DNA from: RBG-16-57-9 sp964462185
GTDB taxonomy: Archaea > Thermoproteota > Bathyarchaeia > TCS64
DNA: 8,181 nt
Assembly: GCA_964462185.1 (NCBI GenBank)
Contig: CAYWWV010000051.1
Span: forward strand, 1 to 8,181
Reading direction: 5' to 3'
The translations under genes and the position numbers were made by a program. Numbering within the stretch: the stretch's first letter is position 1; the number at the start of each line of letters is the position of its first letter. Below the pieces are notes generated by a model that was not told where the DNA came from, did no database searches, and was given only the letters and a program-made list of their open reading frames with translations. Positions 1 to 5,658 of the stretch are shown here, one piece after another.

Positions 1-1
1 G

Positions 2-667
2 CCCCTGGCCCGTGTCAGAGCCCTCTACACCTCGGACGGCTACAGGTCCCACTCCGACGACCCCCGAAAAGTCTCGGTGCCCTACAGCCTAATCCCCCCA
101 GGGGAGGCCGAGACCCTCATCCTCCCCGACACCTACGCCACCGGTCGAAGCGCCGAGGCCGCCCTCACCCACCTCCACCAAAAGGGCTTGGAGCCCAGCC
201 GAGTGGTGATCTATGGATTCATGTCCGCACCAGCCGTGGAGAGGCTTCAGAACCTACTGGAGACGTGGGGCTCCGAACTATGGGCCTTCGCCATCTGCGA
301 CCTCTCCCCCTTGTGTTCAAACCACTACGATATGCCCCTATACGGTTTAGACGAGCCCCTTTGGAGGGAGAGGGGGATGTTAAAGCCCCTGGGCTCCGTG
401 GTGGCCCCTGAGACGCTGCGCGGCGTTCTCCCCCACTACATCCCAGGGCTGGACCAGCCCGGCGACTGGAGCGAGCGCCACGACACCCTGGACAACGGAT
501 ACGGCTGGGAGGCCGGCGACATAAGGGGCCACCTTGAGCGCTCCCTCCGCCTCATCCAAGAACTGGACAGGCTGAACAGCGGCCAGCCCTGGTACACCCA
601 GACACACCAAACCGCAGCCAAGGCCGAGATAGCGAGAATACAAAAAACCCTACAGGGGCTCCAGTAA
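2..667 (+). CDS. Putative phosphoribosyltransferase-fold protein, 5' end cut by window edge
   Basis: The frame is open from base 2, so the gene starts outside the window and the GTG at 77 need not be the start; 221 residues are visible. The best landmark is LILPDTYATGRSAEAAL at about 116-166. It resembles the PRPP-binding loop of type I phosphoribosyltransferases: a hydrophobic strand, an acidic residue, then ATG followed by a small residue and a helix. The usual acidic pair is reduced to one Asp followed by Thr. Downstream VVIYGFMSAPAVERL and AFAICDLSPL are laid out like the strands after the loop in uracil phosphoribosyltransferase. No substrate can be assigned, and the rest (many Trp, Tyr and Pro) is not recognised. 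The gene ends in tandem TAA codons (665-670) and converges on the SIMPL gene. The fold assignment is an inference from one motif; another Rossmann-like protein is possible. Confidence 0.6.
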   Translation, partial: PLARVRALYTSDGYRSHSDDPRKVSVPYSLIPPGEAETLILPDTYATGRSAEAALTHLHQKGLEPSRVVIYGFMSAPAVERLQNLLETWGSELWAFAICDLSPLCSNHYDMPLYGLDEPLWRERGMLKPLGSVVAPETLRGVLPHYIPGLDQPGDWSERHDTLDNGYGWEAGDIRGHLERSLRLIQELDRLNSGQPWYTQTHQTAAKAEIARIQKTLQGLQ

Positions 668-668
668 T

Positions 669-686
669 AAAAAGAAAAGAAAAAAA
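669..686 (-). terminator. T-rich terminator of the SIMPL-domain gene
   Basis: On the minus strand, 12 nt after the SIMPL gene stop, the sequence has runs of seven, four and five T separated by single C. Stretches of T without a strong hairpin are the usual archaeal terminator. On the plus strand the same bases form an A/G-only tract (669-692), so they would not end the converging left-edge gene. Confidence 0.6.
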
Positions 687-697
687 GGGGAATCCAG

Positions 698-1528
698 TTA
701 CTCGAACTCGAAGACCACGCTAACGCTGACGGAGACAGAAAGGTCGCCGGAGATTATTGGAGTCGTGCTCCTCACCCCATACTCGGCCCCAAGCTCCTCC
801 ACATAGTCGTAGGTCCTCACAGGGGTGTAGCTGTACTCTGCCACACTTCGAACCCCTGTGATGGTCAGCCCCAGGGTCTCGGCCACCACCTCCGCCTTGT
901 CCCGGGCGTCGGTGAGGGCAGCCACGTAGGCCTGAGCCTTCAACTCCTCCTTCTTGGAGTCGCTGAGCTCGAAGCTTATCCCCTGGATCTGGTTGGCCCC
1001 TGCATCGGAGGCGGTGTCTATGACGACCCCCACCTTCTCCAAGTCCCTAACGGTTACCTGAACCATGTTGGAAACCACGTAGCCTCTGAAGACCCTGCCT
1101 GAGTCAGTCCAATCGTATCTTGGGTAGACGCTGTAGCCCACCGTCACCATGTCCTCATCTGGGATCCCGGCTGCCTTGATGGCTTCTATTACCTGGCTCA
1201 TGGTCTCGGCGTTGCTGGATATGGCCACCGAGGCCTCCGAGGCCGAGTTCTCCACCCCCAGGGTCACCTTGGCCAAGTCCGCCTGGGCGGAGGAGGCCCC
1301 GTACCCTGTGAGGCTTATAGTATAGGCCTCGGGGTATGAGCCCTGCTGCACCGTTGGTGCGAAGAGTTGCCCTTGGCTTACTCCCAAGCCTGTGGGGAGC
1401 CACCCCATACCTGTCTCCAGGGCTGGGGGTTCCTCGGGTGCCCACGGCTTGTAGGCTATGAGTGCCCCTGCGATCACTATGCTGAGACATATGGCTGTAA
1501 CCATGATTGTTTTCTCGTATCTGCTCAT
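698..1528 (-). CDS. SIMPL-domain (DUF541) protein with N-terminal membrane anchor
   Basis: This 276-residue protein has a short basic N-terminus, one hydrophobic segment (about residues 8-26) and a Pro/Gly-rich linker to about residue 65, so the remainder probably lies outside the membrane. There is no lipobox after the hydrophobic stretch. Residues about 69-276 form a SIMPL (DUF541) domain: a strand beginning ISLTGYGASS, paired helices, YSVYPRYDW and GYVVSNMVQVTV around 132-160, GANQIQGISFELSD at 177-190, and an Ala-rich helix with ARDKAEVVAETLG near 208-220. The C-terminus is an alternating Ser/Val strand. The family is widespread in bacteria and archaea; members form oligomers at the cell surface or periplasm but have no agreed biochemical activity. 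The ATG at 1528 is preceded by GGTGA with a 3-nt spacer, which fixes the start. The gene has its own promoter and terminator, so it is probably monocistronic. Confidence 0.9.
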   Translation of the reverse strand: MSRYEKTIMVTAICLSIVIAGALIAYKPWAPEEPPALETGMGWLPTGLGVSQGQLFAPTVQQGSYPEAYTISLTGYGASSAQADLAKVTLGVENSASEASVAISSNAETMSQVIEAIKAAGIPDEDMVTVGYSVYPRYDWTDSGRVFRGYVVSNMVQVTVRDLEKVGVVIDTASDAGANQIQGISFELSDSKKEELKAQAYVAALTDARDKAEVVAETLGLTITGVRSVAEYSYTPVRTYDYVEELGAEYGVRSTTPIISGDLSVSVSVSVVFEFE

Positions 1529-1531
1529 TTT

Positions 1532-1536
1532 TCACC
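1532..1536 (-). promoter_or_regulatory. Ribosome binding site of the SIMPL-domain gene
   Basis: GGTGA on the minus strand ends 3 nt before the ATG at 1528 and matches the archaeal anti-Shine-Dalgarno. Most other genes here lack such a site and appear leaderless; this one has a predicted leader long enough to carry it. Confidence 0.5.
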
Positions 1537-1558
1537 GGGGTGTATGTGGGTGTGGGTC

Positions 1559-1568
1559 GTTATAATCC
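1559..1568 (-). promoter_or_regulatory. TATA box of the SIMPL-domain gene
   Basis: The minus strand reads GGATTATAAC, centred about 36 nt before the ATG. With the usual archaeal distance of about 25 nt from box to transcription start, the mRNA would have a leader of roughly 10 nt that includes the GGTGA site. The match is by eye only. Confidence 0.45.
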
Positions 1569-1575
1569 CATCATG

Positions 1576-1603
1576 TAGAACAGGTGTTCTGGGGGTTAGA
1601 ACA
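1576..1603. repeat. Triple TAGAACA/TGTTCT half-site cluster upstream of the SIMPL gene
   Basis: On the plus strand AGAACA (1577-1582) and TGTTCT (1585-1590) form a perfect 6-bp inverted repeat with a 2-nt centre. A further AGAACA follows at 1598-1603. TAGAACA therefore recurs 21 bp apart, two helical turns, with an inverted copy in between. The cluster lies just upstream of the SIMPL TATA box and immediately after the stop codon of the 1604-2074 gene. It could be an operator, or the GTTCT/AGAAC hairpin (1586-1602) could lie at the 3' end of the upstream transcript. No T-tract follows, which favours the operator reading. Confidence 0.4.
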
Positions 1604-2074
1604 CTAGTAGTCCTTGTACTCTAGGAGGGATCTGTAGATCTCCAAGGCCTTCTCCCTCAGGCCGCCGGAGTATTGGCCTGCCTTGATCTCCCTCCCCAGG
1701 TGGGCCAGCCTGTGCTTCAACCAGTAGTAGTCCTCTAGGATGAGGCTGTAACCCAGTTCGTAGTCTGTGGCCTTCAGGTGGGCGTCCAACAGCTTCTCTG
1801 GGGGTGCCTTCATGGGTGTTTCCTCGTTCACCTCCAGGCCTGCCTCTTTGAGTTCGCTTATCTCTATGATGGTGTGGAGTAGGAGGTATTCGTTGCCCAG
1901 CCTGTCTCTGAAGGTTTGGCTGGGGTCCCTCTTGGACTCCCCCACCAGATACTGGTAGAGTTCTTGGGGTGTGCACCTTTTGAACTCGTATTTGAACTCC
2001 TCCAAGAGCTCGTAGACCTGGTTGGCCCTGAACTCCAGTACTTCCTGGACCTCCTGGAATGGGGGGGCTTCCAT
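1604..2074 (-). CDS. Unrecognised helical protein rich in Glu, His and Tyr
   Basis: I do not recognise a family for this 156-residue protein. It has no signal peptide or membrane segment and should be soluble. The sequence suggests mostly amphipathic helices: residues about 8-32 (many Glu), 36-48, 60-78 (EYLLLHTIIEISEL), 92-128 (AHLKATDYELGYSLILED then YYWLKHRLAHLG) and 137-153. Acidic and His residues recur on neighbouring helices (E62, H67, E71, H99, E106, E114, D115, H121, H125). This would suit a helical bundle, possibly metal-binding, but that is a guess. A TATA box 28 nt before the ATG at 2074 supports the start and predicts a leaderless mRNA. It lies 31 nt after the AbgB-like gene on the same strand, but its own promoter argues against strict co-transcription. 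Composition resembles its neighbours, so it does not look recently acquired. Confidence 0.8.
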   Translation of the reverse strand: MEAPPFQEVQEVLEFRANQVYELLEEFKYEFKRCTPQELYQYLVGESKRDPSQTFRDRLGNEYLLLHTIIEISELKEAGLEVNEETPMKAPPEKLLDAHLKATDYELGYSLILEDYYWLKHRLAHLGREIKAGQYSGGLREKALEIYRSLLEYKDY

Positions 2075-2098
2075 GGGGAGGGAGTAATGGGGCTTGGC

Positions 2099-2105
2099 TA
2101 TAAAT
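2099..2105 (-). promoter_or_regulatory. TATA box of the 1604-2074 gene
   Basis: ATTTATA on the minus strand is centred 28 nt before the ATG at 2074, so transcription should begin within a few bases of the start codon. The same box stands before the AbgB-like gene. It directly follows, and touches, the stop codon of that gene. Confidence 0.55.
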
Positions 2106-3644
2106 CTAGCCTAGGCCCCCGCTCCCGGGGGTGGGGATGTGCCAGTCGTAGCCCCTCTCCGTCACGACGTACTCGGGCCAGGGCAGGTCTATGGGGGGGT
2201 CCCACCGGGGGTTCAGTTGGGGGGGCTCATACTCCTTGCTGATCCTTTGCCTCCACTCCTCCTGGCACTCCCGGAGCTTAACGGGGTCCTCGAAGAGGTC
2301 CAGCATGGTTCCAGCTATGGCCTTGGCCGCCACCCCGATGGTGCGGTCGATGGGCCCCCGCACCCCGCCCAGATACACGTGGGGCCACCGGGGGAGCCGC
2401 ACACCTGGAACCCTGATCTGGGGTCTGTAGACCTGTATCCATACGCCGGGGCAGTGCCACTGGAACTCCACGTAGTCGTCGCTCCCAAACTTCCTCTGGT
2501 GCGGTGGGATTAGGCTCCTCCACATCCTCTCCCACTCCCCTGGAGGCGTCAACTCCTCGTTGTAGGGCTCCTCCTGCTCGGGGTACCCCAGGTTCCTCAG
2601 CAGCTCGTTGGCGATGTCCTTGTCCTCCCTGGTGAACTTGGGGGCCCCCACCAGCTCCAGGTTCTCGTAGGCTATGTCCGCCAGCCTCTTGTTGAACAAA
2701 CCCGTCCTCTGCTTGGTGATCCACCTCACAGTGAGCCTGGTCCCCGTGACCCTGGCCACGTTCTCCGCGTTGTTTACCAGCACCTTGGCGATCTGCTCCT
2801 GCTGCTCCAGGCTTGGGCTCCTGAAGGCATACTGGATTATGCCCAGCCTGGGAGGCATATTGTCGGCGGTGGCCTGACCAGCGGCCATAACCGCCTCGTT
2901 TATGGTCCACAACCCTGTCCTGGGGAGCATGGCCTCCTTGGTGTACTTGGTGGTGGTGTACATGAGGCAGACGGCGTCCAGCGCTGCCGGCGCCCTGGCG
3001 TTCCTTGGCAGGTCCCCGGCGTGGGCGATCCACTTCTCGGGCTCGTCGCACTCGAAGATGAAGGCGGCGTTCCAGTAGCTCCCCCACTGGGTCTCATACA
3101 TCACCGTGGTGTAGCCCCTGGGGTGCCACCCCACCATGGCGTCCAGTCCCTCAAACCTCCCCTTGGCCGCGAACCAGCTCTTGGCGCAGACCTTCTCCGC
3201 CGGCGTGCCAAAGACCTTTATCCTGCCCTCCAACCCCTCCGCCTCCAAGGCGTGCTTAGTGGCAACCGCCCCCGCCAATGCCCCCACCCCCAAAGCGCTG
3301 TGGGGATCGGTGTGGCCAGCCCGGTAGGGGTTGGCGGCCGAACGGTAGGGAACCTGGTCCTGCCAGGCGGAGGGCACTGCGTCGTACTCGCAGTAGGTGC
3401 ATATGGTGGGCCCTCCCTCGCCCCAGACTGCCTCGAAGGCTGTGGGCATCCCTGCCACCCCGAGGGTGACCTGGAACCCCTCCCCCTCCAAGAAACGGGC
3501 GAAAGCCTTGCTGGACCTGTACTCCCTAAAAGCGGGTTCAGCGTAGTTCCAAATCAATTGGTGGAAGTCGGAGAGCCTCCCCTGGTTGGCCTCGACCCAC
3601 TCGAAGGCCGTTTTCTTAGCATCAGTTAGCCTGGTCAAACCCAT
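2106..3644 (-). CDS. M20-family amidohydrolase, AbgB-like, with altered metal site
   Basis: At 512 residues the protein has the order of M20D amidohydrolases of the AbgB type (p-aminobenzoyl-glutamate hydrolase subunit B): an N-terminal helix with WNYAEPAFREYRSS (32-45), a strand with CTYCEYDAVP (82-91), the metal-site loop AGHTDPHSALG (109-119), FGTPAEK (145-151), DAMVGWHP (168-175), a dimerisation domain beginning near 188 with AHAG and ALDAVCLM, and a return to the catalytic domain with GSDDYVEFQW (387-396) and PHVYLGG (421-427). Relatives hydrolyse amide bonds of N-acyl or aminobenzoyl amino acids in the cytosol with two metal ions. Here the HxCGH motif is HTDPH, with Asp113 in place of Cys, and the usual Glu-Glu pair is Glu150-Lys151. 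His115, His174 and a candidate His422 remain. The activity and substrate are therefore uncertain. An ATTTATA box 27 nt before the ATG supports the start. It is a single gene next to a small wHTH gene. Confidence 0.85.
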   Translation of the reverse strand: MGLTRLTDAKKTAFEWVEANQGRLSDFHQLIWNYAEPAFREYRSSKAFARFLEGEGFQVTLGVAGMPTAFEAVWGEGGPTICTYCEYDAVPSAWQDQVPYRSAANPYRAGHTDPHSALGVGALAGAVATKHALEAEGLEGRIKVFGTPAEKVCAKSWFAAKGRFEGLDAMVGWHPRGYTTVMYETQWGSYWNAAFIFECDEPEKWIAHAGDLPRNARAPAALDAVCLMYTTTKYTKEAMLPRTGLWTINEAVMAAGQATADNMPPRLGIIQYAFRSPSLEQQEQIAKVLVNNAENVARVTGTRLTVRWITKQRTGLFNKRLADIAYENLELVGAPKFTREDKDIANELLRNLGYPEQEEPYNEELTPPGEWERMWRSLIPPHQRKFGSDDYVEFQWHCPGVWIQVYRPQIRVPGVRLPRWPHVYLGGVRGPIDRTIGVAAKAIAGTMLDLFEDPVKLRECQEEWRQRISKEYEPPQLNPRWDPPIDLPWPEYVVTERGYDWHIPTPGSGGLG

Positions 3645-3667
3645 CGAGACTACTTGGCTATGGCCCC

Positions 3668-3674
3668 TATAAAT
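3668..3674 (-). promoter_or_regulatory. TATA box of the AbgB-like gene
   Basis: ATTTATA on the minus strand is centred 27 nt before the ATG at 3644. Transcription would start at or next to the ATG, and there is no Shine-Dalgarno-like sequence, so a leaderless mRNA is expected. Confidence 0.55.
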
Positions 3675-3691
3675 CCACTTAGCCCGTAAAC

Positions 3692-3698
3692 AAAAAAA
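3692..3698 (-). terminator. T7 terminator of the wHTH regulator gene
   Basis: Seven consecutive T on the minus strand stand 17 nt after the stop codon of the regulator gene and before the TATA box of the AbgB-like gene. This separates the two transcripts. Confidence 0.55.
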
Positions 3699-3714
3699 GG
3701 TGGGAAGGGTGTGG

Positions 3715-4050
3715 CTAATCAGACACTAGACGGAGGGCTTTCCTGGTTTCCTCTGGAAACTCCTCTAGGAGTTTCTTCAAAACGGTCTTGGAGATATACT
3801 CTTTGAACCCCTTTTCATCGTATTTGATGGAGTATATCCTCCTGTGGCCTCCTTTCCCTGTCCTCTCAGTGTAGTTTAACACACCCTCATCTACCATCGA
3901 GTTAAGGAAATTAATGATTGAGGCTCTGCTAATGGTCCGGTGGGAAAGCCTTTTGTTGACCTCCTCCCAGACCTCCCTGCTGCTAGCGCCTTCACCGTCT
4001 AGTTCCCATAAGTATTGCATGGCTACCTCTTGGTAGTCCTTCAATACCAT
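3715..4050 (-). CDS. BlaI/MecI-like winged helix-turn-helix transcriptional regulator
   Basis: This 111-residue basic/acidic protein matches the plan of penicillinase-repressor-type (BlaI/MecI/CopY) regulators: a first helix YQEVAMQYLWEL (6-17), SSREVWEEVNKRL (23-35), a recognition helix in SRASIINFLNSMVDEGVL (41-58), and a wing with TGKGGHRRIYSI (64-75). The C-terminal helix (about 81-110) would serve for dimerisation, as in the family. It probably binds DNA as a homodimer; no effector-binding domain or Cys metal site is visible. The frame is open upstream only to a TGA about 42 nt before the ATG at 4050, with no other ATG, GTG or TTG start in that stretch, so the start is well placed. A hand count over 3721-4020 gives about 47% GC, against about 65% in adjacent genes, so it may be of different origin. 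It lies between the PLP enzyme and the AbgB-like gene, either of which could be a target; self-control is also possible. PadR or other small wHTH families are less likely alternatives. Confidence 0.82.
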   Translation of the reverse strand: MVLKDYQEVAMQYLWELDGEGASSREVWEEVNKRLSHRTISRASIINFLNSMVDEGVLNYTERTGKGGHRRIYSIKYDEKGFKEYISKTVLKKLLEEFPEETRKALRLVSD

Positions 4051-4077
4051 AGCCAGCCCTGGTTTACCTGTGTTCAG

Positions 4078-4084
4078 CTTTATT
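4078..4084 (-). promoter_or_regulatory. Possible TATA box of the wHTH regulator gene
   Basis: The minus strand reads AATAAAG about 31 nt before the ATG at 4050, giving a leader of about 6 nt. A stronger AT run (TTTAAATA, 4131-4138) lies farther upstream, right after the PLP enzyme stop, and would give a leader near 55-60 nt. I prefer the nearer box, weakly. Confidence 0.3.
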
Positions 4085-4138
4085 GGCGTTCCTACTCACC
4101 TTTTCTTCCTAACCCAGAAGGTTAATCATATTTAAAGC

Positions 4139-5245
4139 TTAACGCAGTCCTTGAGGAAGACTGCTTTCTTCCTCCTGGGTGGGGGTGTTGAAGTATTTTT
4201 GGAATCCCTTTGGAAGCTCCTGGGGGCTCACGCCATCCGCCTCCAGCTTCACGCTGTTATAGGTGTTCCAGAACAATACGGTTTTCCCCTCCTCTCCCCT
4301 ACCCTTGATCCAGTCCAGCCCCCCGGCTAGGGCTTTGCTGGTGTAGGTGGGGTCCAGTGAGAGGCCTTCCAGTTGCCAAGCCTCTTCCAGACACCTTAAA
4401 GCCAGGGGAGTATGGCAGGCGTACCCCTCCCCCAGGTAGTCGCCCAGTAGGCGAACCCGTAGGCGGCTGGGGGGTATGGTGGGTACCGAGGAGTCGAACC
4501 TCTGCATGAAGCGATTGAGGCTTTGGGCCATCCTCCGCATCCTCTTCTCGTTGACCATCCAGGGCATGGCCACCCTCACAGCCAGCACCGTGGAGTCCAG
4601 CCCTGCCAGTTGTAGACCCAGGGTGAGGCCTGCGGCCGTGCCCATGCTCCCAGCGGCCACTACCACGTAGTCTGGCCGGGGGGCCTTCCCCCTATCGATT
4701 TGTTCTCGGAACTCGAAGGCGGCGTTCACGTATCCCAGGTTGCCCCTGGGGCTGCTGGCCCCCGCCGTGATGAAGTAGGGCTTCTCCCCCCTCAAGGCCG
4801 CGGATACGTACCTCTTGGCCGCCTTGTAGAGCTCGGAGAGGGTGCCCCCGGCGTGGACCAGCTCCACGCCGTATCGGTGGTCTAGTAGGAGGTTTCGCCT
4901 CACATACTCGGCGTTGGGCTGGTCCATGACCACTCCCACCACCTTGAACCCCCGGGAGCCCCCCAGGATTCCCGTGGCCAAGACCTGGTTGCTCCCACAG
5001 GCTCCGATGGTTATGAGGGTCTCCCGGTTCTTTTCCTCGGCGTCAGCCAGCAGGTATTCCAGCTTACGGACCTTGTTCCCACCGTAAAGCGGGCAGGACT
5101 GGTCGTCTCTCTTCACATATAGTTCTGGGACCCCCCAGGCCTCCCCCAGGCTTGGAGCTCCTTGAACCTCTGTGGGGTAGGTGCCTAGCTCCACCCAGGG
5201 AATGTCCTCCAGCCCCGGGTAGAACTGGTTGACTATGGGCTTCAA
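4139..5245 (-). CDS. PLP-dependent enzyme, D-cysteine desulfhydrase/ACC deaminase family
   Basis: This 368-residue protein is a fold-type II PLP enzyme. Landmarks in order are LYVKRDDQS (42-50), YGGNKVRKLEYLL (54-66) with Lys58 as the predicted Schiff-base lysine, TIGACGSNQ (79-87) with Ser85 and Asn86 at the substrate carboxylate, the glycine-rich phosphate loop GSMGTAAG (199-206) and LDPTYTSKALAG (297-308) with Tyr301. Known relatives release sulfide, pyruvate and ammonia from D-cysteine, or open ACC to 2-oxobutyrate and ammonia. Near the C-terminus family members usually have HTGG; here the site reads FWNTYN (325-330), keeping only the Thr, so the substrate is open. The start is TTG at 5245, since no ATG or GTG is in frame between the upstream gene and the conserved core. 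The DUF134 gene ends 11 nt upstream, so the two are probably one operon; GTTAAAAACG (5268-5277), 27 nt before the TTG, could be an internal promoter. Confidence 0.88.
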   Translation of the reverse strand: MKPIVNQFYPGLEDIPWVELGTYPTEVQGAPSLGEAWGVPELYVKRDDQSCPLYGGNKVRKLEYLLADAEEKNRETLITIGACGSNQVLATGILGGSRGFKVVGVVMDQPNAEYVRRNLLLDHRYGVELVHAGGTLSELYKAAKRYVSAALRGEKPYFITAGASSPRGNLGYVNAAFEFREQIDRGKAPRPDYVVVAAGSMGTAAGLTLGLQLAGLDSTVLAVRVAMPWMVNEKRMRRMAQSLNRFMQRFDSSVPTIPPSRLRVRLLGDYLGEGYACHTPLALRCLEEAWQLEGLSLDPTYTSKALAGGLDWIKGRGEEGKTVLFWNTYNSVKLEADGVSPQELPKGFQKYFNTPTQEEESSLPQGLR

Positions 5246-5256
5246 CCTAGTGTTGG

Positions 5257-5589
5257 TTACCCTTCGCCGTTTTTAACGTTGGTGGGCGGGGTTGGCTCCA
5301 ATATCTCCAGCCTCCTCCCCTCCACCAGGGCCAGGGCCACCTTACTCCGCCCGCTTTGGAGCAGCCTCCAGACGGTGCCCCTGCTCACACCCATCGCCTC
5401 CCCCGCATCCCTCTGGCATAGGCCCATCAGGTCTGTCAGCCTTATGGCCTCCAGCTCCGCTGGGTCCAGTCTTATGGGTTCTTCCTTGCTGGGTGGCTCG
5501 GGGTTGAAGGCTCTGGCTCTGGGTTTGCAGGTTATGAGTATGGGTGTGGGCCTTCTCCCGCGTCTGTAGTGTCGTCGGCGGTGCATCAT
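5257..5589 (-). CDS. DUF134 (UPF0251) helix-turn-helix protein
   Basis: From the ATG at 5589 the protein is 110 residues, normal for DUF134. It opens with a very basic arm (MMHRRRHYRRGRRP), then a strand (TPILITCKP), a linker, and the family hallmark LDPAELEAIRLTDLMGL (about 46-62). The helix-turn-helix is QRDAGEAMGVSRGTVWRLLQSGRSKVALAL (about 64-93), close to sigma-70 region 4, followed by VEGRRLEI. DUF134 proteins are predicted DNA-binding regulators with largely unknown targets. The reading frame continues 64 codons upstream to 5781, but that part crosses the TATA box and the coding region of the opposite NUDIX gene and lacks family similarity, so I reject it. ATG 5589, ATG 5586 and GTG 5592 are all possible; TTTAAAT 25-28 nt upstream fits any of them as a leaderless start. 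It probably shares a transcript with the PLP enzyme and may control that operon or the divergent NUDIX gene. Confidence 0.87.
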   Translation of the reverse strand: MMHRRRHYRRGRRPTPILITCKPRARAFNPEPPSKEEPIRLDPAELEAIRLTDLMGLCQRDAGEAMGVSRGTVWRLLQSGRSKVALALVEGRRLEILEPTPPTNVKNGEG

Positions 5590-5613
5590 CACTTGTTTTT
5601 GGGGTTTGGGGCG

Positions 5614-5625
5614 ATTTAAATAATT
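5614..5625 (-). promoter_or_regulatory. TATA region of the DUF134 gene, possibly bidirectional
   Basis: The core ATTTAAAT (5614-5621) is a perfect palindrome inside an AT-rich run, AATTATTTAAAT on the minus strand. On the minus strand it sits about 25-28 nt before the DUF134 start codons. On the plus strand a start site would fall near 5643-5645, ahead of the NUDIX gene. One box could therefore serve both genes. Confidence 0.5.
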
Positions 5626-5647
5626 CGTGCATAGACACGGAAAAAGC

Positions 5648-5658
5648 GTTTGGCAAAC
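5648..5658. repeat. GTTTG-G-CAAAC inverted repeat in the divergent promoter region
   Basis: This is a perfect 5-bp inverted repeat around one base. It lies just downstream of the predicted NUDIX transcription start and upstream of the DUF134 TATA box. It could be an operator or a chance palindrome. Confidence 0.3.

Noticed and set aside
2278..3087. Minus-strand frame of 269 codons within the AbgB-like gene.
   Set aside because: Gly/Arg/His-rich translation typical of an alternative frame of a GC-rich gene; the M20 protein in the other frame is convincing.
3021..3629. Plus-strand frame of 202 codons opposite the AbgB-like gene.
   Set aside because: Shadow frame with Gly/Pro/Leu/Val-rich translation and no recognisable domain or promoter.
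4111..4123. AACC/GGTT hairpin after the PLP enzyme gene as a terminator.
   Set aside because: The stem is only 4 bp and no T-tract follows it on the minus strand.
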